The notes below the pieces were generated by a model. The model searched no databases. It was not told the origin of the DNA and was given only the letters and a program-made list of their open reading frames with translations. Shown here one piece after another: positions 16,971-25,849 of a DNA stretch of 64,000 nt. The number at the start of each line of letters is the position of its first letter. The first letter of the stretch is position 1. The position numbers and the translations under genes are program-made. The DNA is from Alphaproteobacteria bacterium (lineage in GTDB: Bacteria > Pseudomonadota > Alphaproteobacteria > Rhizobiales > Aestuariivirgaceae): positions 1-64,000 of the forward strand of contig JAHEFB010000001.1 of NCBI GenBank assembly GCA_024640405.1. Reading direction: 5' to 3'.

Positions 16971-17308
16971 TACGGCCGCACCGCACCCACGCCCTTTGGT
17001 ACGCCTTCATTCTGCACCGCATCTCCGGAGTGGGACTTGCGTTGTTTCTGCCGGTTCATTTCTACACATTATCGCTGGCCCTGACGGCGCCCGGGCGTCT
17101 GGACGAATTTTTCCGGTGGACTGATACAGCAGCGGTAAAGTTTGCCGAGTTCGGTCTCGTGTTCCTTCTGGCCCTGCACATGTTTGGTGGTTTGCGTCTG
17201 ATGGCACTGGAATGGCTGCCCTGGTCAGACAGACAGAAGACCCTGGCGGCGGGTGCAGCAGCGATATCATTTCTGATTTCAGGCCTGTTCCTTTTGAGAG
17301 CGATATGA
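16967..17308 (+). CDS. Fumarate reductase/succinate dehydrogenase membrane anchor subunit 2
   Basis: A 113-residue three-helix anchor. RPHRTHALWYAFILHRISGVGLALFLPVHFY contains the HRxxG motif typical of SdhC-type cytochrome b subunits, and the third segment has LALHMFGGLRLM with another possible heme histidine. Start and stop overlap both neighbours by ATGA. It anchors the flavoprotein/iron-sulfur dimer to the cytoplasmic membrane and contributes to the quinone site. Confidence 0.82.
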   Translation: MIRPHRTHALWYAFILHRISGVGLALFLPVHFYTLSLALTAPGRLDEFFRWTDTAAVKFAEFGLVFLLALHMFGGLRLMALEWLPWSDRQKTLAAGAAAISFLISGLFLLRAI

Positions 17309-19077
17309 CCATGTTGCCAACGAGATCCATTGAGCGCCATGACACCGACATTCTTATCCTGGGAACCGGCGGGGCAGGGATGTTTGCGGCTTTGCATGCG
17401 CAACAGTCGGCTGCACCCGGCACCAAGATCACCATTGCGGTAAAAGGCCTGATCGGCAAATGCGGCTGCACCCGCATGGTGCAGGGCGGTTACAATGTAG
17501 CCCTTGGCGGCGGCGATACCGTCGAACGTCATTTCATGGATACCATCATTGGCGGCAAGTGGCTTCCCGATCAGGACATGGCATGGAAATTGTGCGAACA
17601 GGCGGTGGTTCGGATCCGGGAACTGGAAAATGAGGTGGGCTGTTTTTTTGATCGTAATGCCGATGGCTCGCTTCACCAGAAGGCTTTTGCCGGCCAGACA
17701 GCCGACCGTACAGTCCACAAAGGCGATCTGACAGGTATTGAAATCATCAACCGTCTGATGGAGCAGGTGCTCAGCAAGCCGGTTGAAAAGCTGCAGGAAC
17801 ACCGCGCGGTTGGCCTGATACCGACAAAGGATGGCTCGTCCATTGCCGGGGTTCTGTTTATCGACATGCGCACCGGCAGGTTCCGCTTCGTACGGGCGAA
17901 AGCGGTGATGATGGGTACAGGCGGCGGGCCGACCATGTACAAGTATCACACGCCGTCCGGCGACAAGACGATGGATGGACTGGCCATGGCGCTGCGTGTC
18001 GGGCTGCCGCTGCGCGACATGGAAATGGTGCAATTTCATCCGACCGGACTGCTGGCAGGCGATCACACCAAGATGACCGGCACGGTTCTGGAAGAAGGAC
18101 TGCGGGGCGCCGGCGGCAGATTGCTGAACGGTGCCGAACAGCGCTTCATGTTCGATTATGACGACCTCGGCGAACGGGCCACCCGTGACGTGGTCAGCCG
18201 TGGCATATATGCCGAAATGCGCAAGAACAATAAATCGGCAAATGGCGGTGTCTACATTTCGATGGGTCATCTGGGCCCTGAAAACGTGCGTCGGAAATTC
18301 AAGGGCATGGTCAAGCGTTGTGCAGACAGCGGCTTTGATCTGGCGGCGGGCCTTGTCGAGGTCGTGCCGACGGCTCACTACTTCATGGGCGGTGTCGTGG
18401 TGGACCCCGATACTCGGACTGCAATGGAGGGCCTTTATGTTGCCGGAGAAGACGCCGGTGGCGCACACGGGTCAAATCGGCTTGGCGGCAACGGTGTTGC
18501 CAATTCGACCGTTTACGGCGGCGTGGCAGGCGACGTGATGGGTGTCGACATCGCCAACATGCGTTCCTTGCGCGATCCTGATGAGGGAGTTCTTGCAACA
18601 GAGATCGACCGCGCGCAGCATCCATTGTCCAGACCTGCGGGAAATGTGCAGCAACTGCGCAACTCCCTGCAGGACATAATGTGGGACGACGTCGGGGTGA
18701 TGCGAACCGCGACCGGTATGAAGCGTGCGATTTCCGGGGTGGCGGATATAAAGTCGGCATTGCTGGAAACCGGCGTGGCAGCGGAAAACCTGGCTTTCAA
18801 TCTGACGTGGCATGACTGGTTGAACATGGCCAGCCTGTGTGATGTGTCCGACGTGATTGCCAAGGCCGGGCTGGCGCGCGAGAATTCCCGCGGTGCTCAC
18901 TATCGCGAGGACTTCCCGGACAGCGGGTCGATGGAAAGTTCCTATTTTACGGTTGCCCGGATGCAGGATGGCAAAGTTGATGTGGCTCGCGAGGCGGTAC
19001 AGTTTACAATCGTCAGGCCCGGCGAGACCGTTTTGCCCGATGGCGAACCGGAAACGCTGGTGGAGGCTGCTCAATGA
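17305..19077 (+). CDS. Fumarate reductase/succinate dehydrogenase flavoprotein-type subunit lacking the FAD-linking His
   Basis: A 590-residue FAD flavoprotein of the SdhA/FrdA/AspO superfamily. FAD fold DILILGTGGAGMFAALHA is at the start, capping-domain motifs are EMVQFHPTGLLAGDH and GTVLEEGLRGAGG, and the C-terminal FAD contact is GSNRLGGNGVANSTVYGG. In SdhA and FrdA the FAD is covalently bound through the histidine of the RSHT segment. Here the aligned segment reads GKCGCTRMVQGGYNVALGG, with Cys instead of His, so the cofactor is probably non-covalent. It sits between the anchors and fumarase genes with 4-nt overlaps on both sides, so it is certainly part of the complex encoded here. Confidence 0.88.
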   Translation: MTMLPTRSIERHDTDILILGTGGAGMFAALHAQQSAAPGTKITIAVKGLIGKCGCTRMVQGGYNVALGGGDTVERHFMDTIIGGKWLPDQDMAWKLCEQAVVRIRELENEVGCFFDRNADGSLHQKAFAGQTADRTVHKGDLTGIEIINRLMEQVLSKPVEKLQEHRAVGLIPTKDGSSIAGVLFIDMRTGRFRFVRAKAVMMGTGGGPTMYKYHTPSGDKTMDGLAMALRVGLPLRDMEMVQFHPTGLLAGDHTKMTGTVLEEGLRGAGGRLLNGAEQRFMFDYDDLGERATRDVVSRGIYAEMRKNNKSANGGVYISMGHLGPENVRRKFKGMVKRCADSGFDLAAGLVEVVPTAHYFMGGVVVDPDTRTAMEGLYVAGEDAGGAHGSNRLGGNGVANSTVYGGVAGDVMGVDIANMRSLRDPDEGVLATEIDRAQHPLSRPAGNVQQLRNSLQDIMWDDVGVMRTATGMKRAISGVADIKSALLETGVAAENLAFNLTWHDWLNMASLCDVSDVIAKAGLARENSRGAHYREDFPDSGSMESSYFTVARMQDGKVDVAREAVQFTIVRPGETVLPDGEPETLVEAAQ

Positions 19078-20036
19078 TCCCGATTGATCTGATTCAGAAA
19101 ACCGCAGAAACCCTGATGGACAAGGCAGCCATTGAAATCCCGGACGACTACCTGGAAGGGCTCAAGGCGGCAGCCAGTGTTGAGGACGGTGACCTGTCAT
19201 CATTTGTGCTGCAGGCCATGCTGGAGAACTACAAGGCGGCCAAGGAAGACCGGCGCGCAATGTGTGGCGATACCGGCACGCCACGCTGGTATGTGAAGAT
19301 GGGCAATGAAACCCAGATTGAAGGCGGGCCGGTCGCACTGGAGGCAGCTTTGCGCCGGGCAACTGCCAACGCTACCAACGGCGTGCCGCTGCGCCCAAAT
19401 CGGGTGCATCCGCTGTGGCGTACCGACCATGACAACAATGTCGGCATCGGCGCGCCTGAAATTGAGTACGGCTATGAACCCGGCGGTGAGTGGATCGACC
19501 TGATTACGGTTCACAAGGGCGGCCTGTTCGGCACGGATTACCGGATGCTGTTCCCGTCGGATGGTATTCAGGGCATCAAGCGGTTCTTCCTCGACAGCCT
19601 CGTGGCCTTCGGCAAGCGCGGGCTTGCCTGTCAACCTGCGATCATCGGTATCGGGCTGGGTGGCTGCAAGGATACCTGCATGGTCCTTGGCAAGCGCGCT
19701 GCCTGCCTGCGCACGGTCGGAGACCGGAATACGGATCCGCGAATTGCCGAACTGGAACTGGAGTTCACAGAACTGGGCAATTCCATTGGGATGGGTGCCA
19801 TGGGTTTTGTCGGCAAATCCATGGTCATCGATACGCACATCGAGGTGGGATACTGCCACACCGGCGGCATGCAAATGTCGGTGCATGCTTTTTGTCTGTC
19901 TTCGCGCCGGGCGGTTGCGCGGGTATATGCGGATGGGCGTGTGGAACACCGCACCGATCCTGAATGGTTCACTGATTATCAACGCCGGGAGACTGTGGAA
20001 TGGGAAATGCCCGCAAGCCACGAGAAATCCGCCTGA
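19074..20036 (+). CDS. Class I fumarate hydratase / L-tartrate dehydratase alpha subunit
   Basis: Iron-sulfur hydro-lyase alpha subunit, 320 residues, catalysing fumarate to malate or tartrate to oxaloacetate with its beta partner. Cysteines expected to ligate the [4Fe-4S] cluster are in AMCGDTGTPRW (about residue 63) and GLGGCKDTCMVLGKRA (about residue 196). A third cysteine is near GYCHTGGMQMSV. The ATG overlaps the flavoprotein stop (ATGA). Fumarase and tartrate dehydratase share this architecture. The preceding fumarate reductase-like genes favour fumarase. Confidence 0.9.
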   Translation: MIPIDLIQKTAETLMDKAAIEIPDDYLEGLKAAASVEDGDLSSFVLQAMLENYKAAKEDRRAMCGDTGTPRWYVKMGNETQIEGGPVALEAALRRATANATNGVPLRPNRVHPLWRTDHDNNVGIGAPEIEYGYEPGGEWIDLITVHKGGLFGTDYRMLFPSDGIQGIKRFFLDSLVAFGKRGLACQPAIIGIGLGGCKDTCMVLGKRAACLRTVGDRNTDPRIAELELEFTELGNSIGMGAMGFVGKSMVIDTHIEVGYCHTGGMQMSVHAFCLSSRRAVARVYADGRVEHRTDPEWFTDYQRRETVEWEMPASHEKSA

Positions 20037-20680
20037 GCACAACGCCAACCGCGCAAGCCCTGGCTGAACTGCGACTGGGTGACATCGTCTATCTGGACGG
20101 GCTGATGTACACGGCGCGCGAAGGTGTCTACATGCGGGCCCTGGAGGACAAAGCCAATATTCCCATGGAATTGCCGTCACAAAGTGCGGCCAACTTCCAT
20201 TGTTCACCCGCAGCCCGGATCAACCCCGACGGCAGTTTCGAAATGGGTGCGGTGACAGCGACGGCATCGTTCAGGTTTGCCAAATGGCTGCCGGAATGGC
20301 TGGCCAAGTCAGGCGCCAAGCTGGTCATCGGCAAGGGCGGCATGAGCAGCAAGGATTACAAGAGCTATTTCGTGCCCAACGGTGCGATTTATCTCAGCAC
20401 TGTAGGCTACGGAACCGGAGCGCTGCTGGGCCGTGGGGTTGAAAACGTCGAGGCAGTTCACTGGAACGAGGAACTGGGGTTGGCGCAAGCCATGTGGGTG
20501 ATCCGCTGCAACAGGATGGGCCCGTTCATTGTTGCCTCCGATCTTGACGGGAACTGCCTGTTCGAACGCGAGAATGAACGCATCTCGAAAAACCTTCACA
20601 AGGCTTATGAAGGCACCAGGCCGGCGACGCTGAAAAGATTTGGTGAAACCGACGACAAGAGCGACGAACTGATCGGATAA
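20000..20680 (+). CDS. Class I fumarate hydratase / L-tartrate dehydratase beta subunit
   Basis: A 226-residue C-terminal-type domain of class I hydro-lyases with the conserved LGDIVYLDGLMYTAREGVY near the N-terminus and LVIGKGGMSSKDYKSYF mid-protein. It overlaps the alpha subunit by 37 nt, so the two are translationally linked. It is the last gene of the operon. A TauE exporter gene converges on it. Confidence 0.9.
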   Translation: MGNARKPREIRLSTTPTAQALAELRLGDIVYLDGLMYTAREGVYMRALEDKANIPMELPSQSAANFHCSPAARINPDGSFEMGAVTATASFRFAKWLPEWLAKSGAKLVIGKGGMSSKDYKSYFVPNGAIYLSTVGYGTGALLGRGVENVEAVHWNEELGLAQAMWVIRCNRMGPFIVASDLDGNCLFERENERISKNLHKAYEGTRPATLKRFGETDDKSDELIG

Positions 20681-20718
20681 TATCGCGAACCGGCGTGCAT
20701 GTAATCTGGCATTACCGC

Positions 20719-21465
20719 TCAGGAGAACAGTTCGCCAAACAGTAATACGACACCGGACACCAGCATCAGCAAGATTATCACCCGGCGAAACTGATCGTCG
20801 GTCAGGCGTTTGAATGCGGCAATGCCAAGTTGCGAAGAAATCAGGGTCGTTGGCAGTGCAATGGCCAGAAGTTCGAGGATGTGCCAGCTGTACATGCCGT
20901 TGAGGGCAAACAGCAAAATTGCGATAGTGAGTACCGTTACATTGAATGGTTGCAAGACCGCCCGGGTTTCGGATTTTGACCAGGGGCGCAACGCGCACCA
21001 TATGGTGGGCAGGGCGCCTGACAGGGAAGCAGCGCCGCCAAGCAAGCCTCCCAGGAAACCGACAATCACGTCGCCTGCCAGCATCCGGCGTTCAAGCCTG
21101 GGCAATGACTTGCGGAACGTGAAGAAGCTGCCATACAGGATCAGGAAACCGGCAATGGTGAGCTTGAGAACTTTCGGATCCAGTACTGACAACAGCGCAA
21201 CGCCAACGGGTATTCCAAACAGTGCCGGTATCAGGAACCTGGCCAGCCTGAAGGGTTGACCGGCGATGGACTGGCGCACCAGCCACAAGCCCTGGACTCC
21301 ACTGGCGACGGAGGTTACGACGACCATCGATACAGCCTGGACGGGTGTCATGATGTGCAGCCAGAAACCCAGTGTAAACAATGCCGTGCCAAAACCGGCA
21401 AATCCATTGATTAGACCGCCTGCAGCCGCGCCGAGCAACAAAAAGGTCAGGAATTCAGGCGTCAT
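20719..21465 (-). CDS. TauE/SafE-family anion exporter
   Basis: A 248-residue membrane protein with about eight hydrophobic segments and the repeated glycine-rich motif of the family (AAGGLINGFAGFGTALF at the start and FLGGLLGGAASLSGALP in the second half). Family members export sulfite or sulfoacetate or import organosulfur compounds. The substrate is not predictable here. Its ATG overlaps the stop of the upstream LysR gene, so it is a likely regulatory target and co-transcribed. Confidence 0.88.
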   Translation of the reverse strand: MTPEFLTFLLLGAAAGGLINGFAGFGTALFTLGFWLHIMTPVQAVSMVVVTSVASGVQGLWLVRQSIAGQPFRLARFLIPALFGIPVGVALLSVLDPKVLKLTIAGFLILYGSFFTFRKSLPRLERRMLAGDVIVGFLGGLLGGAASLSGALPTIWCALRPWSKSETRAVLQPFNVTVLTIAILLFALNGMYSWHILELLAIALPTTLISSQLGIAAFKRLTDDQFRRVIILLMLVSGVVLLFGELFS

Positions 21466-22376
21466 TCCAGGTTACTTTTTGCAGGGTCGGTTGCAACATT
21501 TTCCGCATTTGCGACTGCTTTGAGAAGTTTGGCGTGGGTTTCGTCAATCACGCGGGCTTTTTCACTGTCGTCGCGGCTTGTCAGGCCCAAATGCCGCTGT
21601 GGTGCATCAGGTCCGAGTGACAGTCGCTTCAGGGGAGGCTGGTTCATGGCGGGCACGCAACTTCTGGGCGCAATCGAAACGCCAAGGTTGCACATGACCA
21701 TGCTGGAAATGGCATCCAGCCCTTCCAGTTCCATGGTGTCGTTCACATCGATTTTGCTGCTCTGCAGCCACTTCTCTATCATCATGCCCACGACCGCATT
21801 TCTGGAGAATCGGATAAACGGGTTGTTCTTGAGGAGATACACCGGATCATCGCTCTCGGTTTCGGTGGACACCAGAAGGTGCATTGGTTCGGTAGCGATC
21901 TGGTTCCAGTTCAACCTACGTGGCAGAAGATTGGGTTTTGAAATGATTGCTGCATCAAGGGTTCCCCGTTCAACCTGGCGTAGCAACTCATTGGTCAGTC
22001 CAGGTTGTACGCTAACGTGCAATTCGGGGAATTCGGTCTTGAGCATGGACATTGCTGCAGGGACAAGTCCGGTCAATGTGGTTGGAACCGCGCCAAGCAT
22101 CAACTTTCCGCGCAATCCATCATCTCCCAATACTGATGGAACCAGACCGTCATATGCCGCGACAACGTCGCGGGCCTTGCTGACAAGTGCCCGGCCTGTC
22201 GGGGTCAAAACGGGTGTCCGTTTCGTCCTGTCAAAAATCGCAATGCCCCAGTCTTCTTCCAGGGATTTCATTTGCTGACTCACCGCAGCATGGGTCACGA
22301 AGACCGCGTCGGCTGCAGCGCTGAATGTTCCGTTTTCTTCTACGGCGATCAGCGTCCTCAAAACCCGGATAGACAA
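21462..22376 (-). CDS. LysR-family transcriptional regulator
   Basis: A 304-residue LysR-type regulator. The N-terminal winged helix is visible as TLIAVEENGTFSAAADAVFVTHAAVSQQMKSLEEDWG, followed by an effector domain beginning LMLGAVPTTLTGLVPAAMSM. The 4-nt overlap with the TauE gene marks it as a local regulator of that exporter, an unusual arrangement since LysR genes more often diverge from targets. The effector is unknown. Confidence 0.92.
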   Translation of the reverse strand: MSIRVLRTLIAVEENGTFSAAADAVFVTHAAVSQQMKSLEEDWGIAIFDRTKRTPVLTPTGRALVSKARDVVAAYDGLVPSVLGDDGLRGKLMLGAVPTTLTGLVPAAMSMLKTEFPELHVSVQPGLTNELLRQVERGTLDAAIISKPNLLPRRLNWNQIATEPMHLLVSTETESDDPVYLLKNNPFIRFSRNAVVGMMIEKWLQSSKIDVNDTMELEGLDAISSMVMCNLGVSIAPRSCVPAMNQPPLKRLSLGPDAPQRHLGLTSRDDSEKARVIDETHAKLLKAVANAENVATDPAKSNLE

Positions 22377-22645
22377 CAGGCGCTCCTTGCGTAAATATTA
22401 TTTTCAATTCATGGAGCGGCTGCTAGATTTATGCAAGATTTTCTTAATTTTATTTTCCCGATTGGGGCTGTGTTGTTCGGCTGGCGTATTGTCGATGTCA
22501 TCCCTGGTTTGCGTCGAGTTTGCGTAAAGTTCAAATGATTGGTTGTGTACTGATTGACCCACGGTATGATGAAACAGATCAAGGTCGGCGAAGAGCTGGT
22601 GAAGAGGTCTTCGCCCACAACTACCATTTGAAATGAGGTTCAAGA

Positions 22646-23101
22646 ATGAAACGAATTTTCAGTCGCACAGCGATATTTGGTGCTTTTTGCATGGGTGTCG
22701 GGCTGACCACTCTGGTGTCCGTGCAGGCTAACTCTCCGCTGCCGGTGCAGAAGGCAATAGATGAAATCGGGGCGGCGTTCGCCAGACAGGATTTTGATGA
22801 AATCAAAACCTTCTTCGCTCCCGATCATCTGGTCGTGACCACTTACACCGGTGTGAGTCCGGTGAGCGAGTATCTTCCCGATGCGATCAAGAATCTCGAT
22901 ATCAGATCCGCCAAGGTCGAAGATCATCAACTGGTGAAGTTGGGCCCGGGCGTCTACATGCGCACCTATTACGTGGAAAATGAAGGTACATTTCACGGCA
23001 AGACCTTGCCGGAACGGGTGCTTGCGACCCAGATATGGGTTCAACGGGATGGCCGCTGGGTGCAGAGGCTGTATCAGGAGACCCCCTTGGCGCCTAAATA
23101 G
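22646..23101 (+). CDS. Secreted NTF2-like (SnoaL/DUF4440-type) protein
   Basis: A 151-residue protein with an N-terminal signal sequence (MKRIFSRTAIFGAFCMGVGLTTLVSVQA) and a mature domain patterned like NTF2-fold proteins: helix ...KAIDEIGAAFARQDFDEIKTFFAPDHLVV, then strands ending TQIWVQRDGRWVQRLYQET. Function unknown. The fold binds small hydrophobic ligands or acts as a scaffold. It stands alone between the LysR operon and fetAB. ATG is preceded by GAGGTTCAAGA. Confidence 0.75.
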   Translation: MKRIFSRTAIFGAFCMGVGLTTLVSVQANSPLPVQKAIDEIGAAFARQDFDEIKTFFAPDHLVVTTYTGVSPVSEYLPDAIKNLDIRSAKVEDHQLVKLGPGVYMRTYYVENEGTFHGKTLPERVLATQIWVQRDGRWVQRLYQETPLAPK

Positions 23102-23203
23102 GTTGACGAGCAGGGGATTCAACCTGTTCGATTCCATAGCCAAATAGCGGAACTTGCTTTACATGCTGTAGCGAAACTCGCCTGCAGAAAGTGGGTCTTC
23201 ATT

Positions 23204-23806
23204 TTGCTGGAAATTGCAGAGCTTGAAACCAGGCATGTTGGCCCCATCACCGTTGATGTTGCCGGCGGTGAATGTGTCGCTGTTCAGGGTCCGTCGGGAG
23301 CAGGCAAGTCCCTGCTGTTCCGCGCCATCGCTGATCTTGATCCCAATACCGGCGATGTCCGCCTGAACGGCAAATCCCGCGAGGAGATGCCGGCCTGTGA
23401 CTGGCGCAGGCAAGTGTCATTCGTGCCAGCCGAAACGGGATGGTGGGCAGATCGCGTGGGAGACCACTTTGATGCCAGCGGTGATGTTGAAGGCCTTCTC
23501 GAGGCTGTAGAACTGGAAGACGCGCTGAACTGGGAAGTAAGCCGCCTTTCGACCGGAGAGCGGCATCGGCTGGGTATCGTTCGTGCGCTGCAGGTCAAAC
23601 CCGCCGCGTTGCTGCTGGATGAACCAACGGCATCTCTGGATGCACGAATGACAGATGTTGTGGAGGGTTTGATCAAACAGCAACTGGCGGCGGGCGTCTG
23701 TGTTCTGATTGTCACGCACGATCCGGAGCAGGCCGGGCGCATTGCCGACCGATCAGTCAAAATGATCGGTGGTCGATTGCAATCCGAAACCGGGGCCGCA
23801 CGATGA
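23204..23806 (+). CDS. ABC transporter ATP-binding protein, FetA-like
   Basis: A 200-residue ATPase with Walker A GPSGAGKS (about residue 29), signature LSTGERHR, Walker B ALLLDEPTASLD and the switch H in VTHDP. Small size and a 4-nt overlap with a FetB/YbbM-type permease identify it as the ATPase of the FetAB system, implicated in metal (iron) export and peroxide resistance in E. coli. The TTG start is the only usable one and lacks a strong ribosome site. An out-of-frame GTG lies 13 nt upstream. Confidence 0.85.
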   Translation: MLEIAELETRHVGPITVDVAGGECVAVQGPSGAGKSLLFRAIADLDPNTGDVRLNGKSREEMPACDWRRQVSFVPAETGWWADRVGDHFDASGDVEGLLEAVELEDALNWEVSRLSTGERHRLGIVRALQVKPAALLLDEPTASLDARMTDVVEGLIKQQLAAGVCVLIVTHDPEQAGRIADRSVKMIGGRLQSETGAAR

Positions 23807-24609
23807 GCGCCTATATTTCATTGTCATACCTGGACCTGGCCGGCGCATCGGTGTTCCTGATCCTGAACGCGGTGTTTTCATATGCTCTGAGGTTGAATCT
23901 TGAACGGCAACTGCTGTTTTCAAGCCTTCGGATGGTCGTGCAGCTGCTCATGGTTGGGTTGGTGCTGAAAGCAGTTTTCGCCGCGTCCTCGGCAATCGTC
24001 ACTCTGTTGATCGCGGTTGCCATGATCATGTTCGCCGGTCGTGAGGTCTGGGCCCGCCAGGAACGGCGGTTATCCGGAATATGGGGTTATGGCCTGGGCG
24101 CCGGTTCCATGATGTTTGCGGGAACGATTATAACCGTTTGTGCGCTGGTGACCCAGATCGAACCGGAACCATGGTGGACTCCGCAGTTCGCACTGCCTTT
24201 GTTCGGTATGGTGCTGGGAAACACCATGACCGGCGTCAGCCTGGGTCTGGACACGCTCCATGGTGCGGTTTATCGCGAGCGAACGGCCATAGAGGCGCAG
24301 CTGCTGTTGGGACGGACCCGCTGGGAGGCTGTGCTGCCTTGCGTGCGGCGTTCCCTGCGCAGCGGATTTACCCCGATCATCAATGCCATGGCGGCGACCG
24401 GTGTCGTATCCCTGCCGGGCATGATGACGGGTCAGATATTATCCGGTGTCGACCCGCAGGAGGCGGTCAAATATCAGATTCTGATCATGTTCCTGATCGG
24501 CGGTGCGACCGGACTTGGAGTGCTTGGTGCGGTTTTTGCCAGCATCTGGCGGCTGACCGATCATCGTCACCGCATCCGGCTGGATCGCATGCGTGCGAGT
24601 TCGACCTGA
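23803..24609 (+). CDS. fetB: ABC transporter permease, FetB/YbbM-like metal exporter
   Basis: A 268-residue UPF0014-type permease with about seven membrane segments. Family motifs seen are QLLMVGLVLKAVF, GMVLGNTMTGVSLGLDTL and the cytoplasmic coupling region LLGRTRWEAVLPCVRRSLRSGFTPIINAMAATGVVSLPGMMTGQIL, which is the most conserved stretch of FetB. It overlaps the ATPase gene by ATGA. Export of iron or another metal is inferred from the family. Confidence 0.88.
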   Translation: MSAYISLSYLDLAGASVFLILNAVFSYALRLNLERQLLFSSLRMVVQLLMVGLVLKAVFAASSAIVTLLIAVAMIMFAGREVWARQERRLSGIWGYGLGAGSMMFAGTIITVCALVTQIEPEPWWTPQFALPLFGMVLGNTMTGVSLGLDTLHGAVYRERTAIEAQLLLGRTRWEAVLPCVRRSLRSGFTPIINAMAATGVVSLPGMMTGQILSGVDPQEAVKYQILIMFLIGGATGLGVLGAVFASIWRLTDHRHRIRLDRMRASST

Positions 24610-24649
24610 CCAAAGTGCGGACTCATTCGCACCTGGCCGGCATCTGCAG

Positions 24650-25849
24650 CTATAGCCCGCGCTCGATGGCCTGCAGCAGCCGGAAGCGCAGCCTGCCTGT
24701 GTTGCCGGTCAGCGATATCACGAAGCGCACCTGCCCGTGCTTCGAGGTCTTGGCGTAGCCTGCCAGCGTGCGCACGCCGGAGATGCTGCCTGTCTTGTAC
24801 CGCGAGCCGCCGCGACTGCGGCGAAGCAGTTTGGCATGGGGCGCAAAGTGATGCAGCAGCCTGGCAAGGCCACGGGCCGTGAAGCGGTTTTTTCGGCTTA
24901 TACCCGAACCCTCATCAAGATGGATGTCTTCGGCGAGGCCGTGTTCGGCGAGGATCCCGCCAGCGACCTGGAGTGACTTCTTGAGGCTGACGGGCCCGCC
25001 CAAACGGTGTGCGCCAATCTCCAGAAAAACCTGGTTGGCGATGTAGTTATTCGAGCCGATAAGCATCTGAGAGAGGATACTCGACAGGGCGCGCGACTGG
25101 CGGTGCACGTAAACCGGTTTCAGGCCCCCGGGCACGGATCCGGTCGTGATCTTGCCCTTGATGCTGCCGCCGGCCTGCTTGATGAATGCAGCGAGAAGCT
25201 CGCCGGCATAGCGCACGCCCACCGCGGCGTCCTGCTGGGTGAGGCTGATGCGGCTGCGACCATTGCGGGCCCGCGCCCGGAACTGGCTGATCGCCAAGGG
25301 GGTGATCGGGGTCTGTTTCTCGGCGGAACGGACAGCCTTGCCACGGCGCACGGCGTGGATCGTGTTGAAGTTCACCGCAAGGGCTGAGTTCAGCGCGTTA
25401 TAGGCCCTGCCGGTTTTCTCGATGCCGGGGATGCGAAGATCGGCCGGGTAGTAGCTCGCGTCGAGCACGATGCCGGTGAGCGGCTCCATGCCGGTAGCGT
25501 CAACGAGCTTGGCGGCGAGCAGCGCCAGTTCCTCGGAGATCAGAAACGGATCACCGCCGCCGCGCACATACAGCATCCGGTCGCCGTCCAGGTAAAAGTG
25601 GGTCTCAAAGCGGTAGTCACTGCCCAAAACCTGCATAGCCAGCCAGGCGGTGACGACCTTGTTGACGGACGCCGGCACGAAGGGCTTGTCAGCGTTCCGG
25701 GCCACCAGCTCGTTGCCCTTTTCATCCAGCACCAGCACCAGAGCCGACGGCGCAAGGGCCGCAATCCTGTCCTTAGCGGCGCTAAGGGCCGGGACGGGCA
25801 AAAGGACCAGGAACAAGGCGTAGGCAAGGGCAGGCAGGTGAGACCACAT
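24650..25849 (-). CDS. dacB: D-alanyl-D-alanine carboxypeptidase/endopeptidase (PBP4 type)
   Basis: Periplasmic penicillin-binding enzyme of the S13 family, 399 residues, trimming or hydrolysing peptidoglycan cross-links. A signal peptide (LPALAYALFLVLLPVPALSAA) precedes the catalytic SVNK (SxxK, about residue 62). SNN (SxN, in MLIGSNNYIANQ) and KTG (in RYKTGSISG) complete the active site. It is shorter than E. coli PBP4 (477 residues), with a reduced insert between SxxK and SxN, common in alphaproteobacterial members. It converges on fetB. Confidence 0.9.
   Translation of the reverse strand: MWSHLPALAYALFLVLLPVPALSAAKDRIAALAPSALVLVLDEKGNELVARNADKPFVPASVNKVVTAWLAMQVLGSDYRFETHFYLDGDRMLYVRGGGDPFLISEELALLAAKLVDATGMEPLTGIVLDASYYPADLRIPGIEKTGRAYNALNSALAVNFNTIHAVRRGKAVRSAEKQTPITPLAISQFRARARNGRSRISLTQQDAAVGVRYAGELLAAFIKQAGGSIKGKITTGSVPGGLKPVYVHRQSRALSSILSQMLIGSNNYIANQVFLEIGAHRLGGPVSLKKSLQVAGGILAEHGLAEDIHLDEGSGISRKNRFTARGLARLLHHFAPHAKLLRRSRGGSRYKTGSISGVRTLAGYAKTSKHGQVRFVISLTGNTGRLRFRLLQAIERGL

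Noticed and set aside
17062-18468. Minus-strand open frame of 468 codons
   Set aside because: Lies antisense to the frd-like flavoprotein and anchor genes, whose motifs and overlaps are unambiguous. The translation is rich in His/Arg/Gly with no domain pattern.
19200-20207. Minus-strand open frame of 335 codons
   Set aside because: Antisense to both fumarase subunits, with no domain signal and no ribosome site.
24610-24649. Terminator between fetB and the PBP4 gene
   Set aside because: Only a weak GTGCG...CGCAC pairing with an 8-nt loop and no T-run. It was not strong enough to list.
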